Assembly (NCBI RefSeq): GCF_021134715.1 | Contig: NC_060021.1 | Coordinates: 6,976,501 to 7,040,500, forward strand | Source: Daphnia pulex | Lineage: Eukaryota; Arthropoda; Branchiopoda; Diplostraca; Daphniidae | Direction of reading: 5' to 3' | Length of the DNA: 64,000 nt | In this document: piece by piece, positions 47,501 to 62,500 of the stretch | How the letters are laid out: every line of letters begins with the position of its first letter | How positions within the stretch are numbered: position 1 is the first letter of the stretch | Made by a program: the position numbers and the translations under genes | The notes under the pieces: generated by a model | Database searches by the model: none | Seen by the model: only the letters and a program-made list of their open reading frames with translations | What the model was told of the DNA's origin: nothing

Positions 47501-50500
47501 CCATCCCGGAGCGCTTTTTATTTGTCGAGACTTTCGCATTTACCCTTTTTTTATTTGTATGTATTTGTTGTCGGTATTGAACCAAGGGAAATCGTTGGTG
47601 CTTTCTGTCGTCGAGTTTTTGAGCTCCTCCTAACGACAACCGAGTCCCGCGTCCCATCACCCAAAAGAAGAAGAAAATCTCAGGATTTCGTAAACTCTCG
47701 ACTGTACTCACTCTCTTAGCTTCAATGGGCCCATGTTTTCTTGACGTGTTTGTCGACACACATTCGCCCCGAAATGGGCGGGAAAAAAAAGTGAAGTGTA
47801 GTCAAGTGAAGTGAAGTAGTTTGAGAAAAAAAATACGGGGGGAAATGACGTTGACCCAGGCGACGGACTATTTTATAGAAGAGCTCCTGCAAAAAAGCTC
47901 GCCGGAGCTCGACGGACTTGTACCAATAAAATAAAGGTTTCCTACAGCTCGTTAAATAGGAGGAGAAAGAAAGGAAATATATTTAGAAAGAGAGAAAGAA
48001 AGAAATAAAGAAACCACTCACTTTAGTAGTATGCGTTCTGCCTCTAATGTGTTTTTTGTTGTCTTTCTGGCACTATGGGCGCTGCTGCCGCCATAGCCCG
48101 GTTGCTCATTTCTTTTTCATATGATTGCATTTGAAGCTAGAGCCAAGTGAAGCCATTGCGACTCTCTGCGGGGGCTGGATTCTCGTGGCGTTATTCGCCA
48201 TTGGGCGTTAATCATCAAGTAGCGAATGGAAATCCATTAAGTGCGTGTGTGTGTATGTGTGCGTTCGTTTTTGTGCCGCCGAAGTGATGAAGGTGACCGC
48301 CCTTTGGCCACCATCATCTCCTTGCGGGTGGGCGATTCTCCGTGTTACTTTGGCCGCTGCCAACAAACAAACGAAACACACTAAAACAAAACAACAAAAC
48401 AACAAAAAAAGGAACTTGCATTACGAAATAATTAAAAAAAAAAGGGAAGAAAATTAATGGCCGGCGCAGCAGTGACAAACGTATATAACTGTTTTTTGGG
48501 GAGGTTTTAATTTCCCCAGAGCTGCTATTGGTCGTTTCCCGTCCATTTCCGTCGCAAATTAAAAAAATATCGATCGACTTTTTTTTTTTTAATCCTTTTG
48601 TTTGTTTTTTTAAAATGATCTGGGAATACTGTTATTTGTTCATTTTCTATTCTTTTCTTTTGAAATCCCGGAGAGAAAAGAAGAAGTTGCTCCCAATCCC
48701 CTTTTGCCGACATTCTGCTTTAAACATCAGCATACGAAGATTACGATGCCAGCGTCTTGTAGGGCATTATCATTCATGAAATGTCGCTGCCGAGACGGTT
48801 CAGTCGTCGGGACGTTTTAGTATTGCAAGAAAGTATACACCAAACTAACCACACAGGGACGAAAAACTAGCTTTGACATATCCGGGCCCACACACTGCGA
48901 TGGGCGAAGAAGATTGGAATTTGGTTCTTTTCTTTTTTTCCCCGAGTGGAAAAAGAATAGAAAGTCATATAGAATTACCAATCAGTCAAAAAGCTGTCTC
49001 ACTTTTTGTTAAAAAAAAAAGTTTGAAATGAGCAAAGAGAATTTTAGATGAAATTTTCTGATCAAGTCTCTTTTTTTCTCCCTCCTTTTCTACCGAACTT
49101 TTTTTGAGTAAAGTTTCGTTATGCGTAGAATACCCAGGAAAATGGTAAAAGCTTGATAAATGTATGCATTTCCCCAATCGTAGGGAAGAACTATACCTAT
49201 ATTATTCTGCGTTCTATTTACTTTATGAGGTTGTGGGGTGGTAGCAGATTCGGGAGAGATTGGAACACATGTATATATCCCGGATGCACATTTTTTATTT
49301 CCCCGCATTTTCTGGGGATCCGTGAATAGAAGAAGAAGAAGAAAAAAAAAACCCAGTCGCATAGTTTTCTAAGAAGAAAGGAAAAACAAGTATAAAAAAA
49401 CTAAGACTTGCAGTTAGATTAACGGGTACGATACGCCGGGGTATCCGTCGGTAGCCAAATGAGAGAAAAAAAAGTAACTCTCGTCTTGGCCTCCTTTTAT
49501 TTATATTTTTTGTTCTTTCCTCTTTTCTCTCCCGATGGGAGTAGAGCATCTAACAAGACAAGCCTCCCCTTTTTTTTACGAGTAGTTGGATTATTTCAAT
49601 TCCATTTCGCCCCAAGTTAAAAATAGTTAACAACAAAAAAAAAAAGACAAGAAGGCCGTCCCGCTATCTTATTACATATGTATACAAGATAAAAAAAAAA
49701 AAAGCCAAGAGAAAAACAAAACAGATGAGTGTAATTGAGTTCAGTTGTTTTTGTGTACATGTAGAGAGAGAGAGAGAGAGAGCCATGCTTGAAATAATTA
49801 CAAAACACAAGATGAAAAGAATTCCGGGTTATAGTAAGGTGGGTTCTATTTTTTTTTTGCACATACTACGTGTCTAACTTCTTATTCTTTGTATCTATCT
49901 CGCCGAAGGGTTAGAATAAATGATAAAAACTCCCTCCCGAGGATAAGAGTGTAGGATATGACTCAGTTCTGGTCGTTTCTAGTCTCTCGTGATCTTCTTT
50001 GGCAGAGAGAGAAAAAGGGTCGTTGGTATTATATAATACTCGGCGAAGCTGCTTAACTATCTAAACATTTTCTAATTAGAAACAAACTCGAGTTGCACAA
50101 GTCCAAAGTCCTAACTTCCTTGCAACCAGTCTAATACTTCTAGTCAGATATATACGACATTTCCAGCGAGTATCTATCTTTGAGAGCTTCGACTGGAATG
50201 TTTTCTGGATACCATTTCAGACCATTTCAGTTTCAATCCTTTCGTCGCTCTCATCCATCTTTGGGAGCTATGAGCTATTGCCTTGATGACATACACAGAG
50301 AGAGAGACACAGAGGTAGTAGTCCAGCCCGGGAGAAACGAAACTTTTGTCTCATTCCTCGTCTTAATTCCCTGCTCTCAAAGTCTGTGCTGCTGCTGCTG
50401 CTGCTGCTCTCTTTCATGTCATTACCAAGTCCCGCGGTTTATGCGATTAAAGTCCGCAGTTAATTGGCAATTATTGGCGAAAAAGAGAAGAATGCGTGGC

Positions 50501-53500
50501 CATTGGACGTCCACCCAGCTAGGGAACATCTTTCTTTTTAATTACTGGGCGCCTGGAAGCTGCTTTTCATGAAGGCCCTGGACACTATTCGATTTGGGTT
50601 GCGTCTCTTTTCAGACATCATCGGACGTTTCTCTTCTTTCTCGGTTGGAAACCATCGGGGGCGGCGCCGCCGCCACAGGGAATGGAATAGTCGATGAAAG
50701 CGGAATGATTACAAAGGCTGAACACGTCGAGATGCTAGCCGGCCCAGGATAGACCGAATCAGCTCTTATTTTTGTTTTTTGATTTTTTGGGTTCTCTTTC
50801 TCGTTTTGTTTTCTATAAATATTTCAGGGATGAGGCGAATAAGTAAAAAAAGAAGCGAACGTAAATTGGGCGGCCCTCTGTGGGTGATGAAACGTAGAGA
50901 AGAAAACAGAATGACACGGAAGAAAATGCGAATATTTTTTCAAAGGGCAAAAAGATAAGACCCCGGCAGAAAGGAGGCGGAGTGTGTGACATTCCTTGGC
51001 AACCATCGGGAAATATCGACGGACCCCCCCACCACCATTAAACGTGGGCGTCGATGTGGTGGTGGCGTATGCGCTGCACGCCATCACCGAGTCGCGTAGA
51101 GTCGGATCCCGATTTGAATGCGTCGGTGGGCAGCCAAAGAAGAGAGAGAGAAGGAGAAGAAAAAGGGCGGTGTAGGTCACGCCCGCTTATCGGCCAGAGG
51201 GAAGTGAAAAAAAAGAAGAAAAATCAAGAATCTTTTTCTCGCTCTCTCTCAATGGACGTCGATTTATTTATAGAAGAGCGCGACCCCCCGAAAGATAAAA
51301 AAAGGAAAAAAAATTCACGTCTCAGACCTTTTTCGGGAGCAAATAGGTGGGCGTGTCGCTCGTACCCGGAGTTTAAATCATTTCCATCCGTCTTGTTGCA
51401 CAAAGTTCCTGATATTCGATTTCCTCCCTTTAAAAAAAAAATGTTTCTTGTGCCAATATATCCCCCAGTTTCCTTTGCCTTGGAGATGACGGAAGAGCGA
51501 GAGAAGAAAATGAGAGCGTCTCTTCTAGTCGATTCTCACCTAAAAACTCTTAATGCCAACAGAGAGAGAGAGCCCCGTCGGGACTATCTAGTAAGAGTAG
51601 ATCGATCGTCCCTAGAAGCCATCATTCTGTTGTGCACTGGATACTATATATATACACACATCTCACTCACCGCCCAGAGAATCCATTAATTGAATCGGCA
51701 AAAGCGCAAGGCGATTTGTGCCCCCCTAACTGCGGAAATGGCAGAAAAGCTGTCGCTCTTCTTCTTTCTGCGGCCTCCAGTTTCAGCTCTTCGTCTCTCT
51801 CTCTAAATGTTTCCACGCGGGAATTTCAAACAAGACAAACGGCTCTCCGCGTGTGGAAACAAAAGAATTGAAAAGAGCAGCCAGAGTCAATATAAGCAGA
51901 CGACGAAGAGCTAAAAAATAAAAATAAAACTAAAAAAAGGATTGACGGAAAATGATTGTGTTGACAGTTTGTTGGAGAAAATTCGGACGCCAAAAAAAAT
52001 TCCCCCCATCGCAGCTCCAACGTAAAATGTCTGCACAAGAGTTGGGTAATTTTTGTTTCCAAAAGTGGTGAATTTTACACACTCTCTCTCTCTCTCGCTC
52101 TTTCTTGATTTTATTCCAATCGCATTACGTCTCGTCGTTTGATCTCTCCTACGGCTATAAACGGGCGAGTGGCCTCTTATCGCGTGTCAAAATGGAGAAA
52201 GAATTCGCCCGTCAAGTTTCTTCATCGTTTTCGCCACTGTTTTGTGTAGTCGACTCGATTTTCCAGTTTTTCATTTTTTCTTGGGTTTTTATTTTCTTTT
52301 CTTCTTGTTTGATTTGAATTTCATAACTTGATTTGACATCCACCCAAGGCCGACACACACGCATAGACACACAAAGGGAGGAGTCAAACATACTGTTATG
52401 AAAGTTATGACCATGTTTGTGTGCGTGTGTGTGTGCGCGCTTTGCCTTTCTGTTATGCAGAGAGAGTGAAATTCGGACTCGTTTCCAAAATGAGGATCGT
52501 CTCTTTTGGCCTCTCTTGATGTGTTTGTTTATGCAAGATATTGCCTAGCTGCTTGTCTTTCATAGTCGTTTGTTCTCTTAATTGGTTTTCTGCTTGGATG
52601 ACGTCATCTCGCAGAAAAATAAAGACAAAAAAAAAAGTCCATACACGGACCCGGTTCGGTCCCCCGGAAATCTTTTCTCGTCGGGTAATCAAGCCCCAAA
52701 AAGAAGAAGGAAAAAGCCAAAGCAAATCGCAAAAAAAGGTTTCTTCCATCAGCTCTCTCTCTCTCTAGGATCAGAAAGAAATATAAAAAGACAACAAAAA
52801 ATAAACTTGTTTTTACTCTGGCTATTCCTCTCTCTCTCGTGCTGGCGCGCACCGGATGTTTGTAGTTTTCGAGTCATTTCTCATCCCTGTCGGCATCTAA
52901 ACTTTCATTTCGGGGTCGGAGGAGGAGAGATTCTGTTTTTTTTTTCACAAATCGATCCCTATAGTAGTAGTAGTTATATATGCTGCTGTTCTGTTCAACA
53001 ACTACAAACGGCCAGAAACTCTGATGCGCCGTCGGAGCATTCATTATACAAATGCCGGAAAAATCCCTGGGCCTCTGTCTGTGTGTGTGTGCGTGCGGGA
53101 CTTTTCGCTTTTGCTTGTTTTGGGGGGGGGGGGGGGGCGAGATGAAACTTGTGTGTGTTTTTCCTATTTACATCTTGTAGTACTGCTCGGCGTGGAAAAC
53201 TTTGGCAGGGAAATGAGAGGCGCTACCCAAATTGGTTGCGCTTCCGCCGCCCACTTTTCCGTAAATGTTTTCCAGCGCCCGAACGAACGCGCTCGAGCAC
53301 TTGAATTTCTGATTATAACCGTTGCAAAAGTTTTCGCTTTCTCGCTCGATTTTGATTAGAATTTCGCTAATGTTTTTTTTTTTGTATTTGATTTTGATTT
53401 TGTTTCGCCTTACAGGGAGCGAGAAGTACGACTCCGTCGGATGCTGGATCGACCGCCGCCTCGTCGACCACCACATGGGAAGGTGCTACTTCGCCACCGG

Positions 53501-56500
53501 TGTCCTCGTCGACGCATTCGGTTGAATCTGAATTCACGGGTAACAATAATTCTCTTTTTTTTCTCTCTCTCTACCGGCGCTAACCAAGTTGCGTTGGCGC
53601 ATCTTCTCGGAAAAACAATGTCACAATTCCGGACCGTTTGTTGGGAGCAGTCGCCTTATTGAGCGCTAGATGTCGGGCCGTGAATGTTGGCTAAAAGCGG
53701 AATCTGTTTTTCTCCGTGAACGGGCGACGAATTTGTTCTGTGCGGGCTCTCTTGTGGGAGGAGCGCCGAAAACGATGGGGGGTAATGTTTCCCAGACGAG
53801 GTAAAAGGACAGACGCATCAGAGTGCGAGAGAAAACGTTCCAAGTAACTCGAGGGACTCGGCAGTCGGTGCAACACCCCCAAAGTGTTTCCACACATCCC
53901 ACACACATACATACACACACACAAAATTCGATAATTGAATTTTGTAAAAAAAAAAAAAAAGAAAATCTATGTAATATATTTTTATTTTAAAAAAAGAAAA
54001 AAAAGGGGAAAATTGATTCTGTCAAATTTTTGAAAAAGAAAAAAAAGTTTTGCAATCATCGGAAGATTCGGAAGTGCGAAAATAGTTTCGGTGTGTCCCC
54101 GTGGACAGTGTGTGTGTCATCGACCGTTTACTTAAAACACCATCTGGTCCGGATTATTTGACCAATCTTCCTTCCTTCCGCTCCAGGAGAAAAAGAGAAA
54201 AGAAACTTTCCCGCCGGTGAAGAAAAAAAAAGCCTACATTTTTTGAATATTTCTTTTATTTCCTTCGCATTCCTTTCTCTATTCTAAATAGCCAGTTTTT
54301 TTTATTTTTTTATTTTTGGGGGTTTATTGTGATCGATGAATTCCCATCTGGATCGCGGTGAAGTGTTACATTATTGGGCTGCGCGAAACGAAAAAGATCT
54401 AGAGGGGGCTTTTCAACCCGTCTATAAATCGTTTAACCAGTGTGTGATCAGCTGATTGATGGAGCCGACGACCAGTGGACCTTGGGAACGGGAATTTATG
54501 GATTTTGTCGGCGCGACCCGTCCATTCGAACGCGTTCAAATAGAGATGGAAAAGGGAAATAGAAGAAGAAGAAGAAGAAGAAGAAAAAAAAGGCTAGCAA
54601 ATTATTTTCGCTTGGGTACTACTACAAACTACAACTAGGTGAAACGAAAACTCTTATTCAAATTAGGTGCGTGACAGGCGCACACAAACACGCAGCCCAG
54701 GCCCCCTCCCGCCGACTGCTGCGTTTGACACAGTAATGCAAAGTAATGGAGAAAAAAAAAAACAAGGAGGAGGAGGTGGGAGAGCGCCGGGCTGGTGCCG
54801 GGCAGAAAGAGGAGAAGGAAACGATTAACCGCCGCCGTCGTCGTCTTAGTCGTCGTCGCCCGTGCCGCTAGGCCAGAGAACGGTGTGATGTATCCATCAC
54901 GACCCCGTGCGATGATGATGACAATGATTAGCGCACTTATTTCTTTTCTTTTCTTTCCCCCCCTCTACAGAAGATTGTTTTTCTTTTCTAAATGGGGAAA
55001 TGTGCGGAGAAAAGGGCAGTTTTCCTAACCCACCCAAGGATCTAAGCCATTAAGGGATGGCCATCGACACTCGGCTCTAGTACAAATAAAGGGGGGAGGC
55101 CAACAGAGTATAAAAGGAGGAGTGCAGCGCGACCCTCCTCCGCAACAGACATGTGTAGCTATTCCCAGCTCTTATATTTAGTTTGCTGGCATTTAGGAGA
55201 AGAAAAAGTACTTTTTTGCTTGGGCCTTTTTTTGATTGTGTCCAAAGGACAACTAAATCTACGGTACGGCTGAGAGGAGTGCGAACCCAAGCAAGTAGGA
55301 GCCTAGATGAGATGATATGCGTGCGTTGTGCATGCGGAAATTGCAATAGATATGAAAGGTCTTCTTCTTCTTCTTCTGCTGCTGCTTCTTCTTTGACTGA
55401 TATATATCTCCACAATTCTCTGTGTACACACACCAAAATGAAAAGAAAAAAAAGGGAAAATCGCTTATCTCATATTGGATCCTCTCCTTCCGTTCCGACA
55501 CTTTGCCACCGACGACAAGACCAAGCCACAGAGAGTGAGAAAAAGAAAGAAAAAAAGAAAAGCCTCAATTCTCTTTTATTTTTTCTTATTCTTTTTCTTT
55601 CGCCAACGTGTTTTTTAGTGTGACCGAAATCTTCTCTCAGCTCTCTTCTTCCTCTACTGTGTGTCTGCCTTGTCGGAGGCCAACCGTGCTATTGATCCGC
55701 CTTTTTCTCATTGTCAAGTTTTTCGGCTCCTTCCATATCCCATTGCCACACGGAGCTCCTTGCCTTTCTCTCTCTCTCTCTCTCTTTTTCTTTGGCTCAC
55801 TTTGGCCACGATTCCGGTCCAAGGGAAGAAAGAAAATTCGACTCGTTGGGTAACGTCTAGGAAAAAGGACAAGTCGACGAAAGAAAATGACAATTTTATT
55901 TTATTTTATTTTCGGAAGAAGAAGAAGAAGAAGTTTGATACCGACACCATCAAGAAAAACCACTTGATTTTGATGGGCAGAGAGAAAAGAGAGGCTCGTC
56001 CGCGTTATCCTTTTGATCGAGTTGTGTGTGTGTCCGTCATGTGATCCGCCTATATAGGACTTGTCGTCGCCCAAGAAGGAATCGCTTCCCCTCCCGCCAT
56101 CCAGAGCAACTCGGGAGCGAATCGATAAAATCCATCCCATCTCCCTCCATTCCATCTTTCTCCCTCGTTCCTCCTTCTTCTTCTTTCCATCCATCCTTCC
56201 TTCCTTCCTTCCCCCCCTTTTGCATCCAGTGACACAAAATCTCCTCCTCATCCTCGGCTACCCCCCTCCTCCGAAAAAAGCCTTTGACATTCTTGCGGAC
56301 GCACACATGCGTCAATGGATTCGATTTCCAAAAGAGACACTTTTGACACTTAGATAGACACAATTGATCCGTTGATAGGATGACGACGAAAATTTCTGAA
56401 GGGATTTTTTCCCTTTTTTCCTTTCTCATCTTAGAATCAAAAAGACGGATCCATGGATGGAAGGTTCTTATTTTATGTCACCGGCCTATTAAAATCTCCT

Positions 56501-59500
56501 TTTCATTAACGGGGTCAGACAGTAAAGTTTTTTTTTTTTTTAACAAAATAAAATAAAAGAGAAAGAAAATTTCGATCCAAAACATTTCAGGATCGCTTCG
56601 CCTGGCGACAGTGTTGTAGAGATTTCACGCACGGAATGTGGCAAGTTAAATATTAGGAGATCGGGGGGTTCTAATAGGGTTCGTGCTTTTTCCCCCTCCC
56701 TCTCCCGAGGGGGTTGGGTTGGGGTAGGCGGTACACACACGCACACACACACACACACACTATGTCTATCTTTCTTTCTTGTTTCTTGCGAGCAAAAGAT
56801 GATGATGATGTCTTTCGTTTGGGTTGTTGCGACCCAAAGAGTCACGACCTTCCTCCATTCCACTTGTCCCGGCAACTAGCTCCTCCGCCGACCTCCCCCT
56901 TCTTCTTCTTCTTTTCAATTGTTTTCTTCCCTTTTTGTCTGTTAAGGAATTCTCCCATCATCTTTTCTTTTTTCCTTTTTAAAAAAAAATTTAAAAAAAT
57001 AAAAAATAAAAAAGAGAGAGAAGAACGAAACACGGACTCGGCGGAGTAAACAACGCGAGGTTAAAAATGGATAAAAAGAGATATCAGAAGGCTGTTTTGG
57101 AAAGAGAGTTGCAACGTCATGTGATGGATTTTTGAGTGGATCGTGTCGTGTATCCGCCGAATGACTAAGGAGGATTCCCATTGGCTTTACTCCCGCTCTC
57201 TCTCTCATCACGGCTATATATGTGAATACACCAGACACAAGTAGTCGTAGTTAGTCAATAGGAGAGAGTCGTATTTCCATTTGATTGCTCATATAGATCC
57301 TCGTTTGCGGCTCATCCAGCACCGTCATTTCGGCCGTCGTAGTTGACGTAAGCAGCACTCAAGTCGTAGTAGCCAACGTCATAACGGTTGATGATTTAAA
57401 AGAGATCCGGAAATCTTTGGCCGACACCGGATTCCCAGGGCTCTATGGCGACCGAATCCACACGAGAGTTTATGGAAGGATCTAGAAAAAAATAGAATGC
57501 GAGTCAAACTGAGAGGTGGGATATCCGCCCCAAATTATGACGAGCTCTGTGTTGATCTGGCACCCGCAAAACCGAGATAGAACCCCAGAGTGATTTTTTG
57601 GTTTTTTAGGGGCTCCGCATTTGACACAATTGAACCAAACCAACTGCTGATAAGAATTAATAAAAAGGGGGGAGACGAGAGAGAGAGAGAGAGAGAGAGC
57701 TAGAGACCTGGGGCGTCAACGTTCGTAGGTTATCGGAGTAGTTCAAAGTCCGCACACTGGCGCAACACACGTCTTTTGGGTTTTTGACAACAACGATGGG
57801 CCGACGTAGGAAAACAGGTGATACCGCCAGCAAGTCTTATCGCAAGTACCCCCCGACGGACATTACACTGTCAAAGAAAAGCTTCTTCATTCGTATCCGT
57901 CGTTGGTACGCGATGCAAACCAGTCGATTGCGTCGACCAGACGCCGTCAAATCTCGACCTCTCCCCAGTTCGTCTTTCATTTTTCTATCGTTTCTCTGTT
58001 TTTTCTTTTGACACACAGACATTTTCAATCGGATTTCAATTGATTTGGGAGGGTGCATTCAATGGGCAAGCAAGGGGGCTCGTGCGTTTTGTGTAGAATA
58101 AATCCAGTGGCAGGTGTTGTTTTGTTGTGCCTATCAAAAAGTGCTGCTTTTCATTTTTTTTTCCTGTTTTGACACTCGCTGTCCCAACCGTCCCCGTTTC
58201 TCTTTTTGACGCATTTTTATATTTTATTTTATTTTCTTTTTGTTCTAGAAAATCACGATGGTGCTCCGGCCGCCACGGCCACGTCGCCCTTAAGCAAACG
58301 CAAAGTCTTCGGCGGGTGAGTTGTCAATTTTTACTTGTCCTTTTTGGGGGTCCTTGGGAAATTTTTTCTCTTTCCTGCTTTCCAGGGAGAGATAGTGCGT
58401 GAGTGATTTACACAAAGAAAGTGCCTTGTCTTGAAGAAAACAAAGCAAAACCAAAACAAACGCAGCCGTGTGAAGAAAAGGAAGAAAATAAGACGTTAAA
58501 TAACAAAAAATAAATAAAAAGTTTGTTTGATTTGACGCGAACGCATTGCCCCGTCTAGGAGGGGAAAATGGCGTCCCAGCCGAACGAAGGAATGAACGAC
58601 CGAGAGAAAACAAAACACATTGTTCCTCGGTACTTAGACAAAAGCAAGACACACACTCTTCGACCTTTTTTTTCCTTCCCATATGGTCGCAGCTTGTTTG
58701 TGTCGGGTGGTAGTACTTGTTCCTCCGGCACGCCACTTTTTGGTCGCCTTTTTGTTTTCTTGTAAAAGTTTCTTTGGGGGGAGATGAAAAGGCACCGGAT
58801 CCGATTATCTCAGTTATCATCATCTATTTGATTATTGACTAGAGAAAATCTCTTCGATGATGACAAAATCGATCCTCATTTTTTGTTTGGCTTTTGTATT
58901 TTCTAGGCGCAAATGGGGACTGCCCGTCTTCCGCAAATCCAGCCAAGGGAAACTGGATCCAGTAGCCAGTAGCGGCAGTCACACGATTACAACTTTGCCC
59001 GTCACATCCAGCGGCAGCAACAACAACAGCGGCGGCTCCAACAATCGACTTCCGGCGCCGTTCCGCAAGTCGCAGAGCGACAAGAAATTCAAGGTAAAAA
59101 CAACAAAAAAACAAAAACAAAAAACAAAATCAAAGTCGCAAGAGTTGACAATTGCCAAAGTTGCGCTGCTGAAAATAGAACAAGAAAACGACACCATCAC
59201 CAGCCGGAAGGGAGAAAACAAATTTACAAAGGGTCTATAAAGGATTGTTCTGGAGGGGGGGAGGGGGTGGGGTTAGATCTCAATCGCCAATCGAGGATGC
59301 CATTAGCGAAGGAGAGCCAAAGTAAATAGATAACAAACGAGTAATAGGAGAAGTACAATATATATTTAAGGTCCAAAGAAACTCTACACAGCTCTACAGT
59401 CCCAGCACGCTCGGGTAGGGTCTCTCTCATCGATCTTTTGCCTCCCAGCCACATCCCCAAAAAACTTGTTCTTCTTCTCCTAACCATCTTTCTTATTGCT

Positions 59501-62500
59501 TTTCTTCTTTAATGGTTTTGCCTGAATTGCTTCCCAGGACTTTTTTTTTTTTTCGCTTTCTCTCTCTCTACTCGATCCTTCATTTTTATACCACCGATCC
59601 TATCAAATAAATATGAGTTTCTTCCCTTTACTTTTTTGTCGTCTGGAAAATATTACCACCCCCGCCCCCAGAGTTATCAATAGGAGCCATTTCGGTTGTG
59701 TGTAGGAGGAGGAGGAGTAGGCAATCTCTTGTTCTATTTTCAAATCAATTGCGCCATTTCCGGTTGAACTGGGAAATCCCTCCTGTTTGGCATTTTATCT
59801 CAGATTTCCATTTTCATGTTAGCGTCTTTGCTTTAAATCAACTTGCGTCTTATCCATCTGTTGAAGAAATGTACAAATCACTTTGGCGGACGTGTGTGAG
59901 TGATAGGATCTAGGGAGAGAGAGCGAGAGAAAGAGAGGCGTCGTACATCCCTTTTGGTGTTCATGACAATGGGTCAGACAGATATATATCCTTCCCGTTT
60001 CTCATTGTCGTCTCAATTGGCCTTGCCCGTCCGCTTCGTTTGATATCGAAAGCTGCCAAAGTTTACAGCCAGCCAAGGAGAGAGAGAGACAGTGAGAAAG
60101 GAGGATGTTGTTTGAGAGATAACAAGGCGGCAATACTTGAGATGATCTCGAATTCCCATTTCCCGCGGGGTTTTTTTAGAGAAAAAAAAGGAACAAATTT
60201 CAAATTTTATCAAAAAAAAGAATTTAACTTTAAAAAAAGAAGAAGAAGAAGAAAATTCTATTTTGTGTGTGTGTTTTTTGTTGACTTTTCATTCGCAGCT
60301 GCCGGCCAGGACAATCGGAGAGATGGGCAATAAAGAGAGCGTCGAATTCATCACGACAGGCGGATCGGGTCCAGGACCGGGAACAGCTGCCGGTGATCCC
60401 ACCAAGCCCGTCATGAGGACGTCTCTCTCCATGGAACCAACTTCAGGTCTGTGTTGTGTTGTGTTGACTTGACAGCAGTTTAACAGCGCAGGGCGACGTT
60501 GTTGTTGCTGTTGTGGTTGCTGTAATGGATTTAGTCTGACGCCAATTTTCCCGCCCTCACAGGTACAAACGACGAGGAAGAAGTTGACGTGGAATTGCCC
60601 CCACCGATGCCGCTAGTCAGTACGGCCACGTCGGTCGGCCAACAGCACAACAACAGTTTGGACAACAATTCAGCCACGCCTTTGGCCAACCTCCACAGTC
60701 AGGTAAACATCTCGAAAAGACTTACAACTCAAACAAAAGTTGAGACAACGTCGGGGGGTTTGAATTTTTTTCTAATCTGGTCGTCCACCTCCCACACATT
60801 TCCGGCACCGTTAGATTTTTATATGTTTCCCATTCGCCGTGAGTCTCTTGATTATCGGGTTTTCTGCTTGAGCATTGGCTCGTGTGTTGTAGTTCCATTT
60901 GGTTGTTGTGTTTTTTCGCCCCCGACATCTTTTCGCGCTGATAAAATCTCCTAAGCAACAAATTTCGCCCCGCTGCGAAAAAATTGGGTTGAATTGGGCG
61001 AGTGGTTGGCGTGTACACAATCAAGTGAAACCCTTTAAAAGAATTTTTTTTTGTCCGGGCAAGTCCATCCTTCTTCCGCCGAGAATGAAATGGGAATGAA
61101 TCTGAAGAGAGAAAGAAAAGAAATACTGAAAACATCAAAGAAAGAGAAAGAACTCGACCAAGTTTATTGATTTCTTCTCGTCCAAAAAAAACTCTGTGAA
61201 TTGATTTGAAGATTGTAAGGGGGCGGTGGAGAGGCGAAGACATTATTCACTTTATATGAGGTTGGCTGGATGGATGGATGGGAAAAAAAGCGAGGTAGTA
61301 GTAGTACACGGCAGTCGACGTACTTTTTTTATTATTATTATTATTTCTTCTTCTTCTCTGGGTAGTAGCTCGGTAATATGAAGGCGGTTCCGAAATGCCA
61401 TATTCAATTGATGCTAGTGACAGGCGAGTCTTTTTAAAGATTTCTCTTCATTCTGACTTATTTTTTCTTCTTCTTCTTTCCGTTTCATTCTTCCCTTGTC
61501 TCTCATCATCTGTCGTCATCTTTTGATTTGGGATTTTTATTTTTTGATTTCTCTCCTCTCTTTTCGTCCCAACTTGGAGTCTAGTCTACTACTACTCCTG
61601 ATTGCTTTTCCTCCGTTTCGGCCGTCCCTTTCTCTTTCTCTCTATTTTTCTCTCTCGGCTGTCGTCTCGTGTCAACTGTGAACGAAATGGTCCAAAAGAA
61701 TATCGGGAAAGTGCAGTCAGCACGGCAGTAGTTTAGTAGTAGGGCACACGCCAACCTATCGCAGGAGAGAAGGGGGGGGGGGGGGCTATCGATTTTTCCA
61801 CTTGCCAAAGGAAGCGAAAGAAGAAGAAGAGAAGATAGAATGCAAGAGAGAGAGAGAGAGAGAGAGTCAGATATATACACACACACGCATATAGAATGCA
61901 GTAGAGAGGCAGAGAATGGGAAATAACTCCCGTAAGTAGAGAACTGCTGTGAAATACCGTCTCCTTTAACTCAATCAGACGTGGTTCTCTCTCTCTCTCT
62001 CCATCTTTCCTTCGTGCAGTCATCGCTCTCTCACATCATCAGCATTTTTGTTTATGTATGGCCATTCCGAGGCTGGTTGGGTCGGGTTGGGTGGGTGGGG
62101 GATATCCTCCCCGGACGGGAGCAACCGGGATGGTTTCCGATATGCAGCGGAAACAAATCAAAACAATAAAGGGGATGAAAATGAACACACAGAGAGACGA
62201 GAGAGAAATGAGCCAATTGATTTTGGTTGTCTGACGATGGCCGGGAGGGAATTTCTTGGTGACTGTCGGCGCACGACAGTCCCGCAGTGGATGCGATTTG
62301 CATTTTAGATGTGACACTCTGCTGCCCGTCTTCCTTCTCTATCTATCTCTCTCCCCCCCCCCCCCCACCCATCCTCTTCTTTCCCGTTAATCACGCGTTC
62401 ACCCGCCTGTGTTCCCCCCGCCCTCGCATCTGTCTGACGTCAATGTAATTAGTGTTGTCGTTCGTTCGGTGTCTTTCTTCCGAGTTCTGTTTCTTCCGCT

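Larger units (their letters stand above)
53540..57795. other. Trio intron with internal promoter candidates
   Basis: No clear exon. A strong TATA box lies at 55109. Simple repeats include (AGA)n at about 54562-54580, (GAA)n near 55917-55932, (CA)n near 56732-56760 and (GA)n at 57677-57699. Confidence 0.5.
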
